A stretch of DNA of 64,000 nt from an uncultured Clostridia bacterium (GCA_944368775.1 CALVXB010000004.1:62001-126000), one strand, 5' to 3'. Numbered from the stretch's first letter, positions 45,073 to 53,656 are shown. Made by a program: numbers and translations. Notes: a model not told the origin generated them from the letters alone.

Positions 45073-46800
45073 GTGAACGACTTTGAAAACGCGAAACGCG
45101 GCAGGGGCGGCTGCCATGCCGACCCGAACAGTAGCGAGCAGGGCGCAAACGCGCCTTCTTCCAAACAAAATAATTTTGGCGCGGACCTCGCCGAAAACGT
45201 GCGCGCGCTGAAAGAGCTGCTGCCCGCCGAGGACATCCTCGTGTACGAGTTTGCCGCGGGCGACGGCACCGCCTGCGCCGCCGTGTATGCGGACGGCATC
45301 ACCGACAAGCAGCTGCTCGGCGAGCTCGCCGCGCGGCCGCTGGCCGAGGGGGATGCGCCCGAGACGCTTGAAGCGTGCCGCAAGAGGATGCTATTCCCCG
45401 AGGTGAAGGAGGCGGAGGACGTCGCCGGCGCGGCGGAGGAAATTTTGGCGGGCAACCCCGCGCTGCTCATCGACGGCATGCGCGGGGCGCTGGTGCTGGG
45501 GACGAAGAAGGTATCCCTGCGCGCCGTGGCGGAGCCGCAGACGGCCATCGCCATCAAGGGCCCGCGCGAGGGGTTCATCGAGGACGTCAAGACCAACATG
45601 GGGCTCATTCGCCGCCGCCTCAAGACGCCCGCCCTGCGCTTTGTGACGCTGACGGTGGGCAGGTACAGCAAGACGAGCGTCGCGCTCGCCTACCTTAGCG
45701 GCGTTGCGAGCGAGGCGCGGGTCAAGGAGATCGAGGCGCGGCTCGCCGCGGCGGACATCGACGGCGTGCCCGACTCGTCGTACATCGCGCGCATTTTGGC
45801 GCGGCGGCCGCACTCGCTGTTCAAGCAGGCGGGCACGACGGAGAAGCCGGACATTTTGTGTGCGAAGATGCTGGAGGGGCGCATCGCCGTGCTCGCGGAC
45901 GGCTCGCCCATCGCGCTGACGCTGCCCTATATGCTGGCGGAGGACTTCCAGAGCGCGCAAGACTACTTTGTATCCCCCTACCGCGCGACGGTCAGCCGCG
46001 TTTTGCGGCTGCTGGCGGTGCTCGCCTCCCTGCTGCTGCCCGCGCTGTACGTGGCGGCGCAGCTGTTCCGCCTGCGGCTGATCCCCTTCGGGCTGCTGCT
46101 CATCGTGTCCGGCGGCATCCGCGCCATCCCCCTCTCGCCGGGGCTGGAGATGTTCTTTCTGCTCGCCGTACTCGAAGTGCTCGTCGAAGCGAGCGTGCGC
46201 ATGCCCAAATACGTCGCGCTCGCACTCTCCGTCATCGGCGCGCTCGTCCTCGGCGATACCGCCGTCAAGGCGGGGCTGGTCTCTTCCCCCGCCATCATCA
46301 TCGTCGCCATCGCGGGCATCTCGGCGTACACCGTGCCCGACCTGACGGGCACCCTCTCCCTCGTGCGCATCCTGTTTGTGGTGGCGGCGGGGAGCATCGG
46401 GCCGTACGGGGTGGTGCTGCTCGCCGCGCTGCTGCTGTGGTACCTTGTTTCGGCGGACAGCTACGGCGTGCCGCTGCTCGCCCCCTTTGCGCCGCTCGTC
46501 TCCCACGACCTGCGCGACGCGCTCATCAAGGCGGACCTCTCCTCCCTCGCCGAGCGGCCGCGCACGCTGCGCGGCAAAAACAGGCGGCGGCTGCGGCTGT
46601 GCGCGGGCGGCTCGCTCCCGCCGCGGCAGGGGGAACAGGGAGAAGGTTCTCCGCGGCGGCCAGCGGAAGAAGAAGGCGCGCCCACGCCGCAGAAAACTGC
46701 GGGGCGCAAAGAGGCGGGCGGCGAAAAGGGCGGCGCGGGGGCGGGGGAACCTTCTTCTCCCCAAACAGACAAAAAGAACGAGGAGGCGCGGGATGGATAA
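45073..46800 (+). CDS. gerKA: Spore germination protein GerKA (GerA family, A subunit)
   Basis: Germinant receptor subunit A in the spore inner membrane. About 575 residues. The N-terminal soluble domain contains IAIKGPREGFIEDVKTNMGL and IRRRLKTPALRF, diagnostic for GerA; five or so membrane segments follow (VSRVLRLLAVLASLLLPALY; AIPLSPGLEMFFLLAVLEVL). The C-terminal tail is Gly/Pro/Lys rich. The start is uncertain: the frame is open from TTG 44938; GTG 45073 gives a normal N-terminal length but has a poor ribosome site. First gene of the gerKA-KB-KC operon behind spoIIE. Confidence 0.88.
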   Translation: MNDFENAKRGRGGCHADPNSSEQGANAPSSKQNNFGADLAENVRALKELLPAEDILVYEFAAGDGTACAAVYADGITDKQLLGELAARPLAEGDAPETLEACRKRMLFPEVKEAEDVAGAAEEILAGNPALLIDGMRGALVLGTKKVSLRAVAEPQTAIAIKGPREGFIEDVKTNMGLIRRRLKTPALRFVTLTVGRYSKTSVALAYLSGVASEARVKEIEARLAAADIDGVPDSSYIARILARRPHSLFKQAGTTEKPDILCAKMLEGRIAVLADGSPIALTLPYMLAEDFQSAQDYFVSPYRATVSRVLRLLAVLASLLLPALYVAAQLFRLRLIPFGLLLIVSGGIRAIPLSPGLEMFFLLAVLEVLVEASVRMPKYVALALSVIGALVLGDTAVKAGLVSSPAIIIVAIAGISAYTVPDLTGTLSLVRILFVVAAGSIGPYGVVLLAALLLWYLVSADSYGVPLLAPFAPLVSHDLRDALIKADLSSLAERPRTLRGKNRRRLRLCAGGSLPPRQGEQGEGSPRRPAEEEGAPTPQKTAGRKEAGGEKGGAGAGEPSSPQTDKKNEEARDG

Positions 46801-47956
46801 AGTGTATGTGCGGCAGGTGTGCTTTTTGCTGGCAGCGGTGCTGCCGGTGGCACGGCTGATCGTGTACCCGGCGACGCTCGCCTACCGCGCGGGCAACGAC
46901 CTGCTGCTGCCCGCGGCGGCGAGCCTGGTATGCGAGGGTGCGGCGGTGCTGCTGGCGGCGTGGATCTCGCGGCGGAGCGGACGCACGCTGTTCGAGCTGG
47001 TACAGCTGCGGCTGGGGAAGGGCGCGGCGAAGGTGCTGTCCTTTCTGCTCGCCCTGTTTTTTGCGCTGGCGGCGGTGCTGCCGCTGCTCGAGCAGCGCGG
47101 CTTCGTGTTGCAGATCCTCTACGAGAACGTGCCCTCCTTCCTCTCCTTTACGCCGCTGTTTGCGGTGCTGCTGTTTGCGGCGGCGCAGGGGCTGCGCTCG
47201 CTGGGGCGGATGGCCGACCTCGCCATGCCCGTGTTCGCCGTCTGCTTTACCGCCCTGCTGCTGTTGGGGCTGCCGGGCGCGGACTTTGCGGCGCTGCTGC
47301 CCGTGGGCGGGCACGGGGCGGGCACGCTCGCGCGCGCAGCGCTGCACTCTCTGCCATGGTATACCGCCGCCCCCGGCGTGCTGTGCCTGTGCGGGCACTT
47401 CCGCTGCGAAAAGGGGGATATGAAGAAGGTGCTGCTCGCCTACGCCGTCGGCGGGGCGGCGACGCTGCTCTTCCTCGCGCTCTTCTACGCGGTGTTTGCG
47501 GACATCGCCCTGCTGCAGCAGAACGCGGTGGCGCACCTCTCCAAGTACGCGACGGCGCTCACCCCGCTGGGGCGGGTGGACCTGCTGTTCGTCATCGCGC
47601 TCACCCTCGTGATGGTCGTGGCGGCGGCGCTGCCCGTGCGGCTGTGCGCGCTGTGCCTGCAAGAGACGTTCGGCGGGCCGCCCGCCCTGCACGCGGGCAT
47701 CGTGTGCGCGCTGCTGCTGGGGCTGACCGTGCTGCTAAACCCCGCCTTCCGCGAGGCGCAGGCACTTTTGACGGAGAAGCTTTGGCCGGTGTTCGCGCTG
47801 TTCGGCTACGCCCTGCCCCTGCTGTGCGCGCTGTTTTTATGGGACAAGAAGGGCCGCGGCCTGCCCGCTCCGCCGCGCGGAGCGGGCGCGGGGCGGCAGC
47901 TTGCGCGCGCGAAGCAAAGGCCCGCCCGCGTGCGGCTTGGGAAAGGCGGGAGGTGA
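46793..47956 (+). CDS. gerKB: Spore germination protein GerKB (endospore permease family)
   Basis: Amino acid permease-like subunit of the germinant receptor, the part thought to bind the germinant. 387 residues and about ten membrane segments: ARLIVYPATLAYRAGNDLLL, LFALAAVLPLLEQRGFVLQI, LHSLPWYTAAPGVLCLCGHF and others. The start ATG at 46793 follows AGGAGGCGCGGG and overlaps the gerKA stop by 8 bases. A basic Arg-rich tail (about the last 40 residues) is cytoplasmic. Confidence 0.9.
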   Translation: MDKVYVRQVCFLLAAVLPVARLIVYPATLAYRAGNDLLLPAAASLVCEGAAVLLAAWISRRSGRTLFELVQLRLGKGAAKVLSFLLALFFALAAVLPLLEQRGFVLQILYENVPSFLSFTPLFAVLLFAAAQGLRSLGRMADLAMPVFAVCFTALLLLGLPGADFAALLPVGGHGAGTLARAALHSLPWYTAAPGVLCLCGHFRCEKGDMKKVLLAYAVGGAATLLFLALFYAVFADIALLQQNAVAHLSKYATALTPLGRVDLLFVIALTLVMVVAAALPVRLCALCLQETFGGPPALHAGIVCALLLGLTVLLNPAFREAQALLTEKLWPVFALFGYALPLLCALFLWDKKGRGLPAPPRGAGAGRQLARAKQRPARVRLGKGGR

Positions 47957-47960
47957 CGGG

Positions 47961-49265
47961 GTGCGCAAACTTTCTTCTAAACTCTTATTGCTGGCGGCGG
48001 GGGCGCTGCTGCTGTTGTTTTTGACAAACAACTTCGGGCTGATCGACATCCAAAAGACGGCCATCGTGACGGCGATCGGCATCGACGCGGGCGAGGGGGG
48101 CACCTTTGACGTGACCGCGCAGATCGCCATCCCCGACGCGGGCGGCGCCAACACGGCGAGCAACGTTGCGGTGCCCGCCGCCGAAACGGTGGGCGAGGCG
48201 ATCGCCGAGCTCAACCGCAAGACGGGGTGGTTCCCCACCCTCGTACATTGCAGCCTCATTTTGCTGGGCGAGCGGGTGGCGGAGGAGGACGTGTTCCGCG
48301 CCCTCGACTACTTTTTGCGCAGCGAGTATGTGGAGGACTCGTGCCTGGTGGCGCTGTGCGCGGACACCGCCGCCGCGGCGCTGGGCGCGGGCTCGCCCAT
48401 CGGCGAGCTGGCCTCCGCCGCCATCGCCAAGGTGCTGTCCGCCGAGGCGCAAAAGACGGGGCTGGTGTCCGTGACCAACCTGCGCGACTTTGCCAAAGGA
48501 TACTTTGCCGAGGGGCAGAGCGGCTTTTTGCCCACCCTGCGCGCCCAGCCGCGCGCACAAAGCGAGGGCGGCGCGGGCGGCTCATCCGGCAGCTCTTCGG
48601 GCGGTTCTTCCGAGGGCGGTTCGGGGGGCTCTTCGGGCGGTTCTTCTGAAGGCGGTTCGGGGGGCTCTTCGGGTGGTTCTTCCGAGGGCGGTTCGGGAGG
48701 CGGCGGCGGCAGCGGCGGGCAAAGTTCTGCCGGGGGCGGGCAAAAATCGGACGTGTTCGACGCCGCGGAGACGGCGCTCTTCTTCCGAGGGAGGCGCACG
48801 GCGGCGCTGAGCGCCGACGAGACGCTCGCCTACAACCTCGCCGTGTCCGGCACCGACATGGCCTTCGGCGACGTGACGGTGTTTGAGGAGGGCGCCGAGG
48901 TGCACTACCAGCTGAAGATGAACATCGGCAAAAAGAAGCGCCGCCTGCGGCTGGAGGGCGGGGTGCCCGTGCTGACCTTTACCATCCGCGCGCAGGCGCA
49001 GGCGGTGGACGCCGACCGCGCGGGCAGCCGCCTCGAGATCGCGCAGACGGCCATCGTACCCGACCATGTGCTGCGCGCCGCCGAGCAAAAGTTCGAGCGC
49101 GAGCTGCGCGCCGCCGCCGAAACGGCGCACGCGGGCGGCTGCGACCTGTTTTCGCTGCAACAGATGCTGCACCGCTTTTACCCAAAGCAGTTCGACGCGC
49201 TGCGCCCCACCCTGCTGCAGAGCGTGCGCATCGCCTGCGACATCCGCTTTGCGACCATGCGATAA
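47961..49265 (+). CDS. gerKC: Spore germination protein GerKC (GerC family) without a lipobox
   Basis: C subunit of the germinant receptor, normally a lipoprotein on the outer face of the spore inner membrane. 434 residues. The GTG start (47961) follows GGGAGG. The N-terminus has a hydrophobic helix (LLLLAAGALLLLFL) continuing TNNFGLIDIQKTAIVTAIGI. The usual TGCWD lipobox is absent (no Cys), so it may stay anchored by the helix. Conserved LNRKTGWFPTLVHCSLILLG and IVPDHVLRAAEQKFERELRA are present. A Gly/Ser-rich insert of about 65 residues (206-270) with three 12-residue repeats interrupts the domain. Confidence 0.88.
   Translation: MRKLSSKLLLLAAGALLLLFLTNNFGLIDIQKTAIVTAIGIDAGEGGTFDVTAQIAIPDAGGANTASNVAVPAAETVGEAIAELNRKTGWFPTLVHCSLILLGERVAEEDVFRALDYFLRSEYVEDSCLVALCADTAAAALGAGSPIGELASAAIAKVLSAEAQKTGLVSVTNLRDFAKGYFAEGQSGFLPTLRAQPRAQSEGGAGGSSGSSSGGSSEGGSGGSSGGSSEGGSGGSSGGSSEGGSGGGGGSGGQSSAGGGQKSDVFDAAETALFFRGRRTAALSADETLAYNLAVSGTDMAFGDVTVFEEGAEVHYQLKMNIGKKKRRLRLEGGVPVLTFTIRAQAQAVDADRAGSRLEIAQTAIVPDHVLRAAEQKFERELRAAAETAHAGGCDLFSLQQMLHRFYPKQFDALRPTLLQSVRIACDIRFATMR
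48599..48706 (+). repeat. Three 36-base repeats coding GGSSEGGSGGSS
   Basis: Units beginning near 48599, 48635 and 48671 differ at a few silent sites and encode a flexible Gly/Ser/Glu linker in GerKC. The near-identity of the codons suggests recent slippage or unequal crossing-over. Confidence 0.85.
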
Positions 49266-49510
49266 ACCCGCCGCCGAAGCGCCCCGTAGCCGACTGCACA
49301 GGCCCCGCCACAGCGCGCCCGCCGCCGACTGCGCAAGCCCCGCCGCCCTGCCGTCCGTGCGCTTGGCCGCCGCCCGTCTCCTTGCTGCAAGTGCGGGTTT
49401 GAAGCGCTGCCCAAAAGCGCACTGCCTGCAATGCGCGGCGCGGCAAAGGCGCGCCGCGCCCGCCTCGCCGCCTTGCCGACGCGAAACAACTTCCCACCCC
49501 TTTTATACAC
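49266..49510. other. GC-rich spacer after gerKC
   Basis: No coding frame with a ribosome site is seen. It contains two imperfect copies of a 20-odd-base word, CGACTGC(A/G)CA(G/A)GCCCCGCC (near 49293 and 49334), and otherwise nothing I recognise. Confidence 0.5.
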
Positions 49511-49537
49511 AAAAACTCCCCACGCGGGGAGTTTTTT
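49511..49537. terminator. Bidirectional terminator between gerKC and the hydrolase gene
   Basis: AAAAACTCCCC/GGGGAGTTTTTT around CGCG; T-runs on both strands. Confidence 0.82.
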
Positions 49538-49551
49538 GTAAAAACGCAAAT

Positions 49552-50601
49552 TTATTCATCTGCGAGCAGTTCTTCCCAAAAGGCGAAGGCGGCGTGCATC
49601 CAGCCCTCTGCCTCCGTGCCCTCGCCCGTGCCGAAGCCGTGCGGCGCGCTTTCAAAGCGGCGCACCTGCGTTCTGACGCCCGCGTCGGCGAGGGCGGCGA
49701 TGTACGCCTCGATGCCCGCGACCTTCTCTTGGCCGATGACGGCGTCCTTCTTTGAAAAACAGAAATAGGTGGGCGGCGCTGCGGCGTAATCTTTTGCAAA
49801 GCGCGCCTCGTGCCAGCCCGAATAGGCGAGCACCGCCAGCGCGGGCTTGGGCACGCCGTGCGCGGCGTAGCCGTACTCGTTGCCCAGCCCCCACAGATAG
49901 CACAGCCTGCCGCCCGCAGAATAGCCCCACACCGCGTAGCCGTCTGTGCGCACGCCGAGGCCCTCGGCGTTTTGAAAGACAAATCGCAGCGCCGCGCCGA
50001 GGTCGGCATTGGCAAGCTTTTCCTGCTCCTCCCACGGGCGCTGCGTGCCGACGCGGTAGAAGAGGATGAACACCGGGTAGCCCTGCGCGTTAAGCGCGCG
50101 GGCGGCGGTGAAGCCCTCCGCCGCGACCGCCTCGCTCGTCATGCCGCCGCCCGGCAGAACGAGGGCGAATGGCTTGCCCGCCTCGCCGGGGATATAGATG
50201 AGCCCGGTATCCGCCTTTTCGGCGTCGGCGGCGACCTCCTCATCATCGTAAAAGCTGAAAAAGTGCGCGCCGCCCGCCTCCTCTCGCTCGATCATGAAGT
50301 TGACGCCGCCGACCACGGCGCCCGCGTTCCAGCCCGTTGTCAAGCACATCCAAAAATAGCTCATGGGCGGAACGGTGACGGACGCCGCCCCCTCCCGCCA
50401 GGGCAAGAGCAGGCGGCCGTACGCCGCAAAGGCGGGGTGCGCCATCGTCCAGGCGATAGAGGACTTCCACGTCGCGCGGCGGTAGCTGCCGTCATTGTTG
50501 TAATACCCGCCGCCGCAGCCGACGACGGCGACGGCAAAAAATATCGCCGCGCACAGCAGCAGCACCCCCGCGCAGATCGCGGCGACCGCCCAAGCCTTCA
50601 T
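49552..50601 (-). CDS. Alpha/beta-hydrolase with N-terminal membrane anchor
   Basis: 349 residues. An N-terminal signal/anchor helix (AVAAICAGVLLLCAAIFFAV) is followed by a linker and an alpha/beta-hydrolase domain of the esterase/acetyl-xylan esterase kind: ALVLPGGGMTSEA (oxyanion region), nucleophile elbow VWGYSAGGRLCYLW, acid residue near SKKDAVIG, and histidine in SAPHGFGTGEG. It is likely extracytoplasmic. The substrate is unknown. The ATG at 50601 follows GGGGAGGAAACAAAA. Monocistronic, with its own promoter. Confidence 0.82.
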   Translation of the reverse strand: MKAWAVAAICAGVLLLCAAIFFAVAVVGCGGGYYNNDGSYRRATWKSSIAWTMAHPAFAAYGRLLLPWREGAASVTVPPMSYFWMCLTTGWNAGAVVGGVNFMIEREEAGGAHFFSFYDDEEVAADAEKADTGLIYIPGEAGKPFALVLPGGGMTSEAVAAEGFTAARALNAQGYPVFILFYRVGTQRPWEEQEKLANADLGAALRFVFQNAEGLGVRTDGYAVWGYSAGGRLCYLWGLGNEYGYAAHGVPKPALAVLAYSGWHEARFAKDYAAAPPTYFCFSKKDAVIGQEKVAGIEAYIAALADAGVRTQVRRFESAPHGFGTGEGTEAEGWMHAAFAFWEELLADE

Positions 50602-50681
50602 TTTTTGTTTCCTCCCCTGCATGCCGCACTCTCCCGCTCCGTTCGTCCGCGCTCCGCTGCGGGCGCGCGGGGTTTATTCAT

Positions 50682-50710
50682 ATTGTACCACGCCCAAGCG
50701 GCGTTTGCAA
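50682..50710 (-). promoter_or_regulatory. Predicted sigma-A promoter of the hydrolase gene
   Basis: Minus strand TTGCAA (50710-50705), a 17-base spacer and TACAAT (50687-50682). Confidence 0.6.
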
Positions 50711-50851
50711 CCCTTCCCTGCAGATCGCCCCGCCGCGCGCGGCAAAAGGGCAAAAAATCCATCCCCCCCCCTCGCAGCAAAAGGGGCATAAAAGCTCCCC
50801 GAGGCGGGGGCAGCAAAAGGCGCGCCCCTCGGACGGGGAATTTTTGCGGCA

Positions 50852-50895
50852 AGCAAACCAAAAACGGCCGAGAGCACGGTATCGTGCTCCCGGCC
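50852..50895 (-). terminator. Strong intrinsic terminator at the end of the candidate long RNA
   Basis: A 13-bp stem (50895-50883 with 50878-50866, one G-T type mismatch, loop ATAC) is followed on the minus strand by GTTTTTGG. No protein gene ends here, which is what points to a non-coding transcript. Confidence 0.82.
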
Positions 50896-51519
50896 GTGGC
50901 CTTACTGTTTGATCGCAGGTGCATCCAAGCGAGCGGGGGGATCGAAAAACGGGGAAAAACCCGCGCGCCCGTGCGCCTGCCTGCGGCACCGCCACGGCGG
51001 GCGAATTGCTGCCCTCCGGCGCTGCGGGGAACCGCCCCCGCCACCCGCGCCCGGCGCGAGGGACCTCCCTCGCATGAGGGTCGCCCGGCGCGCTGCCGCC
51101 GCCTGCGGCAGCGTCGGCCATGCCGCGATCAAAAACTCTGCCGCCCTTCCGCCGCGAAAATCGCCGCGATATATGTGGGAAGGGCCGCCGAACTATCCAT
51201 GTGTCCGCCCCTGTGCAGACGCGCCCTTGCGCCGCATTGCAAGCGGCGGACGAGCCGCGCTGCGCAGCGTGAGCGGGAATATACGGGAGCGCCGAACGGC
51301 GCCCGCCCCGCCCCGATGTGGCTGCGCCTTGCCCGCAGAGCGGGGCGAGAAGCAAAAGTGCGCAGGGGGACAAGCCGCCCGCAGAGAGGAGGTCCCTGCG
51401 GGCGAATACGAATAAACTTCGTCAGATATTCAGTTGTATGGACGGTTTTTGAGCGATCCGTTCAAAGTTGCGTATTGCTGCAGGGGCCTATTGCCTGCCT
51501 GCGGTAGGCGAACCTTTCG

Positions 51520-51552
51520 CTATTTGGCCGTTCCTCTTTTAACGTTGTACAT
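51520..51552 (-). CDS. Mini-ORF 2 (10 residues, MYNVKRGTAK)
   Basis: AGGAGGG lies 7 bases before the ATG (51552), and the stop is TAG. Its ribosome site overlaps the stop of mini-ORF 1. The peptide is basic. It is too short to be recognised by homology and may be a leader-type translation unit or chance. Confidence 0.3.
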   Translation of the reverse strand: MYNVKRGTAK

Positions 51553-51564
51553 TGGACTGCCCTC

Positions 51565-51600
51565 CTATCTCGTGAGCTTGCGTAAATCGGATCTGTACAT
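51565..51600 (-). CDS. Mini-ORF 1 (11 residues, MYRSDLRKLTR)
   Basis: GGGAGG lies 6 bases before the ATG (51600). The start codon sits in the loop of a small hairpin CTGT-ATGT-ACAG. It is followed at once by mini-ORF 2. Basic peptide of unknown role. Confidence 0.3.
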   Translation of the reverse strand: MYRSDLRKLTR

Positions 51601-51878
51601 ACAGTACCTCCCTCCCCGCATTGCCTGAGCGCCCCGCCTCCCGTGCAGGCTCTCGCATTTGCCCGGCGTGTGATTTGGGAGCGGATGCGCTGCCGCGATC
51701 AGCCTTCAAAGGAACATTGATTCGACCTCTCTCGACCCTTACGACGATGTTCGCTGTGCACATTACCGGTGGAAACCGCCGTAAATTTGTATTTGGGGTG
51801 AAGGCTGCAGCGCGTGCGCCGCGAGTTTGAGTTGTACCGCGGAGAAGGTTTTTGGATTTCTTCCCCTTTGGTACCTCT

Positions 51879-51906
51879 ATTATAGCACACTTTTTGAATT
51901 TGTCAA
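51879..51906 (-). promoter_or_regulatory. Strong sigma-A promoter of the candidate long RNA
   Basis: Minus strand TTGACA (51906-51901), a 16-base spacer and TATAAT (51884-51879). It is a match to consensus in both boxes, the sort seen before stable RNAs. Confidence 0.82.
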
Positions 51907-52339
51907 TAGGTTTTTTGAAAATAATTTAACTTTTTTGAAAATGTTTATCAAAAATCCAAAAAGTTTTTTCGTTCGTCACATTCCGCGCCCCTGCCGCCCA
52001 AAAAGCGCCCGGCGCGCACCTCTCCCCCGCCGCCGCGTGACGAGCGGGCAAACTGCGTGAACGTGCGGTGAAAGCCCCGCCGCTTTGCGCCGCAAAAAAC
52101 CGCGCGCCGGCGGCAAAGCGCGCCGCCGCGTCGCATCGTTCCACCCTCGCCCCCGCGCGACCATGTTTCCGCCGCCGCAGCAAACTTCGCCCGCGCGCGG
52201 CGGGGCGGCGAACAGAAGAGCAAGGGCGGCGCCCCGCTGCTTTCGCAGCGGGGCGCCGCCGTCATAAAAATTCAAAAATTCAAAAAATCAAACGTTTGCG
52301 AGGGCGCGGCGCGGGTCGGCCGTGCGGTCGGCGCGGGGC
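51907..52339. other. Non-coding gap between korC and the long RNA promoter
   Basis: It holds an AT-rich stretch (51907-51970), then GC-rich DNA, then a perfect 16-bp hairpin (52225-52240 with 52245-52260, loop TTTC). The hairpin is followed on the plus strand by AAAAATTCAAAAATTCAAAAAA repeats. The hairpin may terminate korC transcription, though the minus-strand T-run is poor. No coding frame is supported. Confidence 0.55.
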
Positions 52340-52876
52340 TCACTTGTTTTGCACGGCCTGCATGCCGAGGCGGAAGGCGCGCTCGTTGTTGGTATAGACG
52401 TTCTGCTTGCCGACGAACTTTTCGCGCAGGCAGTTGAGGATGCTGCGCTCCTGCACGACGCCGGTCAGCGCGACCAAGGCGCCCGTGACGACCATGTTGG
52501 CGGCGCGCACGTCGCCCGCCTCGATGGCGATGTCGTTGGCGGGGATGTCGTAGACGGACACGTCGTCGCGGCCGGCGAAGCTATCCGAGATGGAGCCGTT
52601 GACGATGATGATGCCCCCCTTTTTGACGCGGGGCGCGAATTTATGGAAGCTGGGGCTGTTGAGCGCGATGAGCACGTCGGGCACGGTGCAAAGGGGCGAG
52701 GCGATCTCCTCGTCGGAGATGATGACGGCGCAGTTTGCGGTGCCGCCGCGCATTTCGGGGCCGTAGGCGGGCAGATAGGATACCTCTCTGCCCTCGTGCA
52801 GGCCGCTTTCGGCGAGGAACCGGCCGGCGCTGAGTACGCCCTGGCCGCCCTGCCCTGCCAATAAAATACGGATCAT
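52340..52876 (-). CDS. korC: 2-oxoacid:ferredoxin oxidoreductase, gamma subunit
   Basis: 178 residues, the gamma (CoA-interacting) subunit. The N-terminus ILLAGQGGQGVLSAGRFLAE is the family signature, followed by YLPAYGPEMRGGTANCAVII. The ATG at 52876 follows GGAGGAAAACACT. Last gene of the korDABC operon. The four-subunit layout fits 2-oxoglutarate or branched-chain 2-oxoacid substrates; which one cannot be decided from sequence alone. Confidence 0.92.
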   Translation of the reverse strand: MIRILLAGQGGQGVLSAGRFLAESGLHEGREVSYLPAYGPEMRGGTANCAVIISDEEIASPLCTVPDVLIALNSPSFHKFAPRVKKGGIIIVNGSISDSFAGRDDVSVYDIPANDIAIEAGDVRAANMVVTGALVALTGVVQERSILNCLREKFVGKQNVYTNNERAFRLGMQAVQNK

Positions 52877-52915
52877 AGTGTTTTCCTCCGGGTAAACAGT
52901 TTGCAGACGCGCGGA

Positions 52916-53656
52916 TCAGCCCTGCGACTTATCGCGATAGACGCCGAGCGGGAAGGTCTTTGTACATTCTTCCCCCATAAAGCGCAGCGCATCGACGGGG
53001 CGCATATGCCAGTTAGTCGGGCAGGAGACGAGCACCTCGACGAAGGAGTAGCCGCGATCTTCCGCCTGGAATTGGATGGCCTTTTTGATCGCCTTTTTGG
53101 CGGCGAGGACGTGCTTGACGTCGTGCGTGGAGACGCGCTCGATGTAGTAGGGCGCGTCGAGGGTGGCGAGCAGCTCGCACACGCGGATGGGGTAGCCGTT
53201 GACGGCGGGGTCGCGGCCGTTCTGGCAGGTGGTCGCCTTTTGGCCGATCAGCGTGGTGGGCGCCATCTGGCCGCCCGTCATGCCGTAGATGCTGTTGTTG
53301 ATGAAGATGATGCTGATCTTCTCCCCGCGCGCGGCGGCGTGGACCGTCTCCGCCATGCCGATGGAGGCGAGGTCGCCGTCGCCCTGGTAGACGAACACGA
53401 TCTTGTCGGGGTGGGTGCGCTTGATGCCCGTCGCGACGGCGGGCGCGCGGCCGTGGGCGGCCTCCTGCATGTCGCAGTTGAAGTAGTCGTACGCGAACAC
53501 CGCGCAGCCGACGGGCGCGATGCCGATGCACTTATCCTGCACGCCCAGCTCTTCGATGCTCTCCGCGACCAGCCTGTGCACGATGCCGTGCGTGCAGCCG
53601 GGGCAGTAATGCAGGTGGGCGTCGGTCAGCATTTTGGTTTTTTGAAAGACTTTCAT
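52916..53656 (-). CDS. korB: 2-oxoacid:ferredoxin oxidoreductase, beta subunit
   Basis: Thiamine-diphosphate-binding subunit, 246 residues. Iron-sulfur/TPP entry HYCPGCTHGIVHRLVAE; TPP motif VYQGDGDLASIGMAE with IIFINNSIYGMTGGQMAPTT; SCPTNWHMRPVDAL near the end. The ATG at 53656 shares one base with the korA stop (TGATG). It acts with the alpha subunit KorA to decarboxylate the 2-oxoacid and reduce ferredoxin. Confidence 0.94.
   Translation of the reverse strand: MKVFQKTKMLTDAHLHYCPGCTHGIVHRLVAESIEELGVQDKCIGIAPVGCAVFAYDYFNCDMQEAAHGRAPAVATGIKRTHPDKIVFVYQGDGDLASIGMAETVHAAARGEKISIIFINNSIYGMTGGQMAPTTLIGQKATTCQNGRDPAVNGYPIRVCELLATLDAPYYIERVSTHDVKHVLAAKKAIKKAIQFQAEDRGYSFVEVLVSCPTNWHMRPVDALRFMGEECTKTFPLGVYRDKSQG

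Larger units (their letters stand above)
50858..51872 (-). ncRNA. Candidate long non-coding RNA (about 1 kb)
   Basis: A consensus-like promoter (51906-51879) and a strong terminator (50895-50852) on the same strand enclose about 1,015 bases without a convincing protein gene. The 5' end can fold (GAGGTACC with GGTACAACTC, and GGGGAAG with CTTCTCC). Other hairpins include GCGAA/TTCGC (near 51505-51517), ACGG/CCGT (near 51440-51459) and CGCCCGCAG/CTGCGGGCG (near 51378-51405). Two mini-ORFs with good ribosome sites lie at 51600-51520. RNase P RNA, tmRNA, SRP RNA and 6S RNA signatures were looked for and not seen. It may belong to a large ornate RNA class, but I cannot assign it. Confidence 0.5.

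Noticed and set aside
49810..51507. 565-codon plus-strand frame over the hydrolase gene and spacer
   Set aside because: Shadow of GC-rich DNA with Arg/Ala-rich random composition; the minus strand carries a clear alpha/beta-hydrolase.
50858..51872. RNase P RNA, tmRNA, SRP RNA or 6S RNA
   Set aside because: The hallmark sequences (for example GAGGAAAGTCC of RNase P, a tag reading frame and CCA end of tmRNA, GGAAG..AGCAGC of SRP RNA) were not found on either strand.
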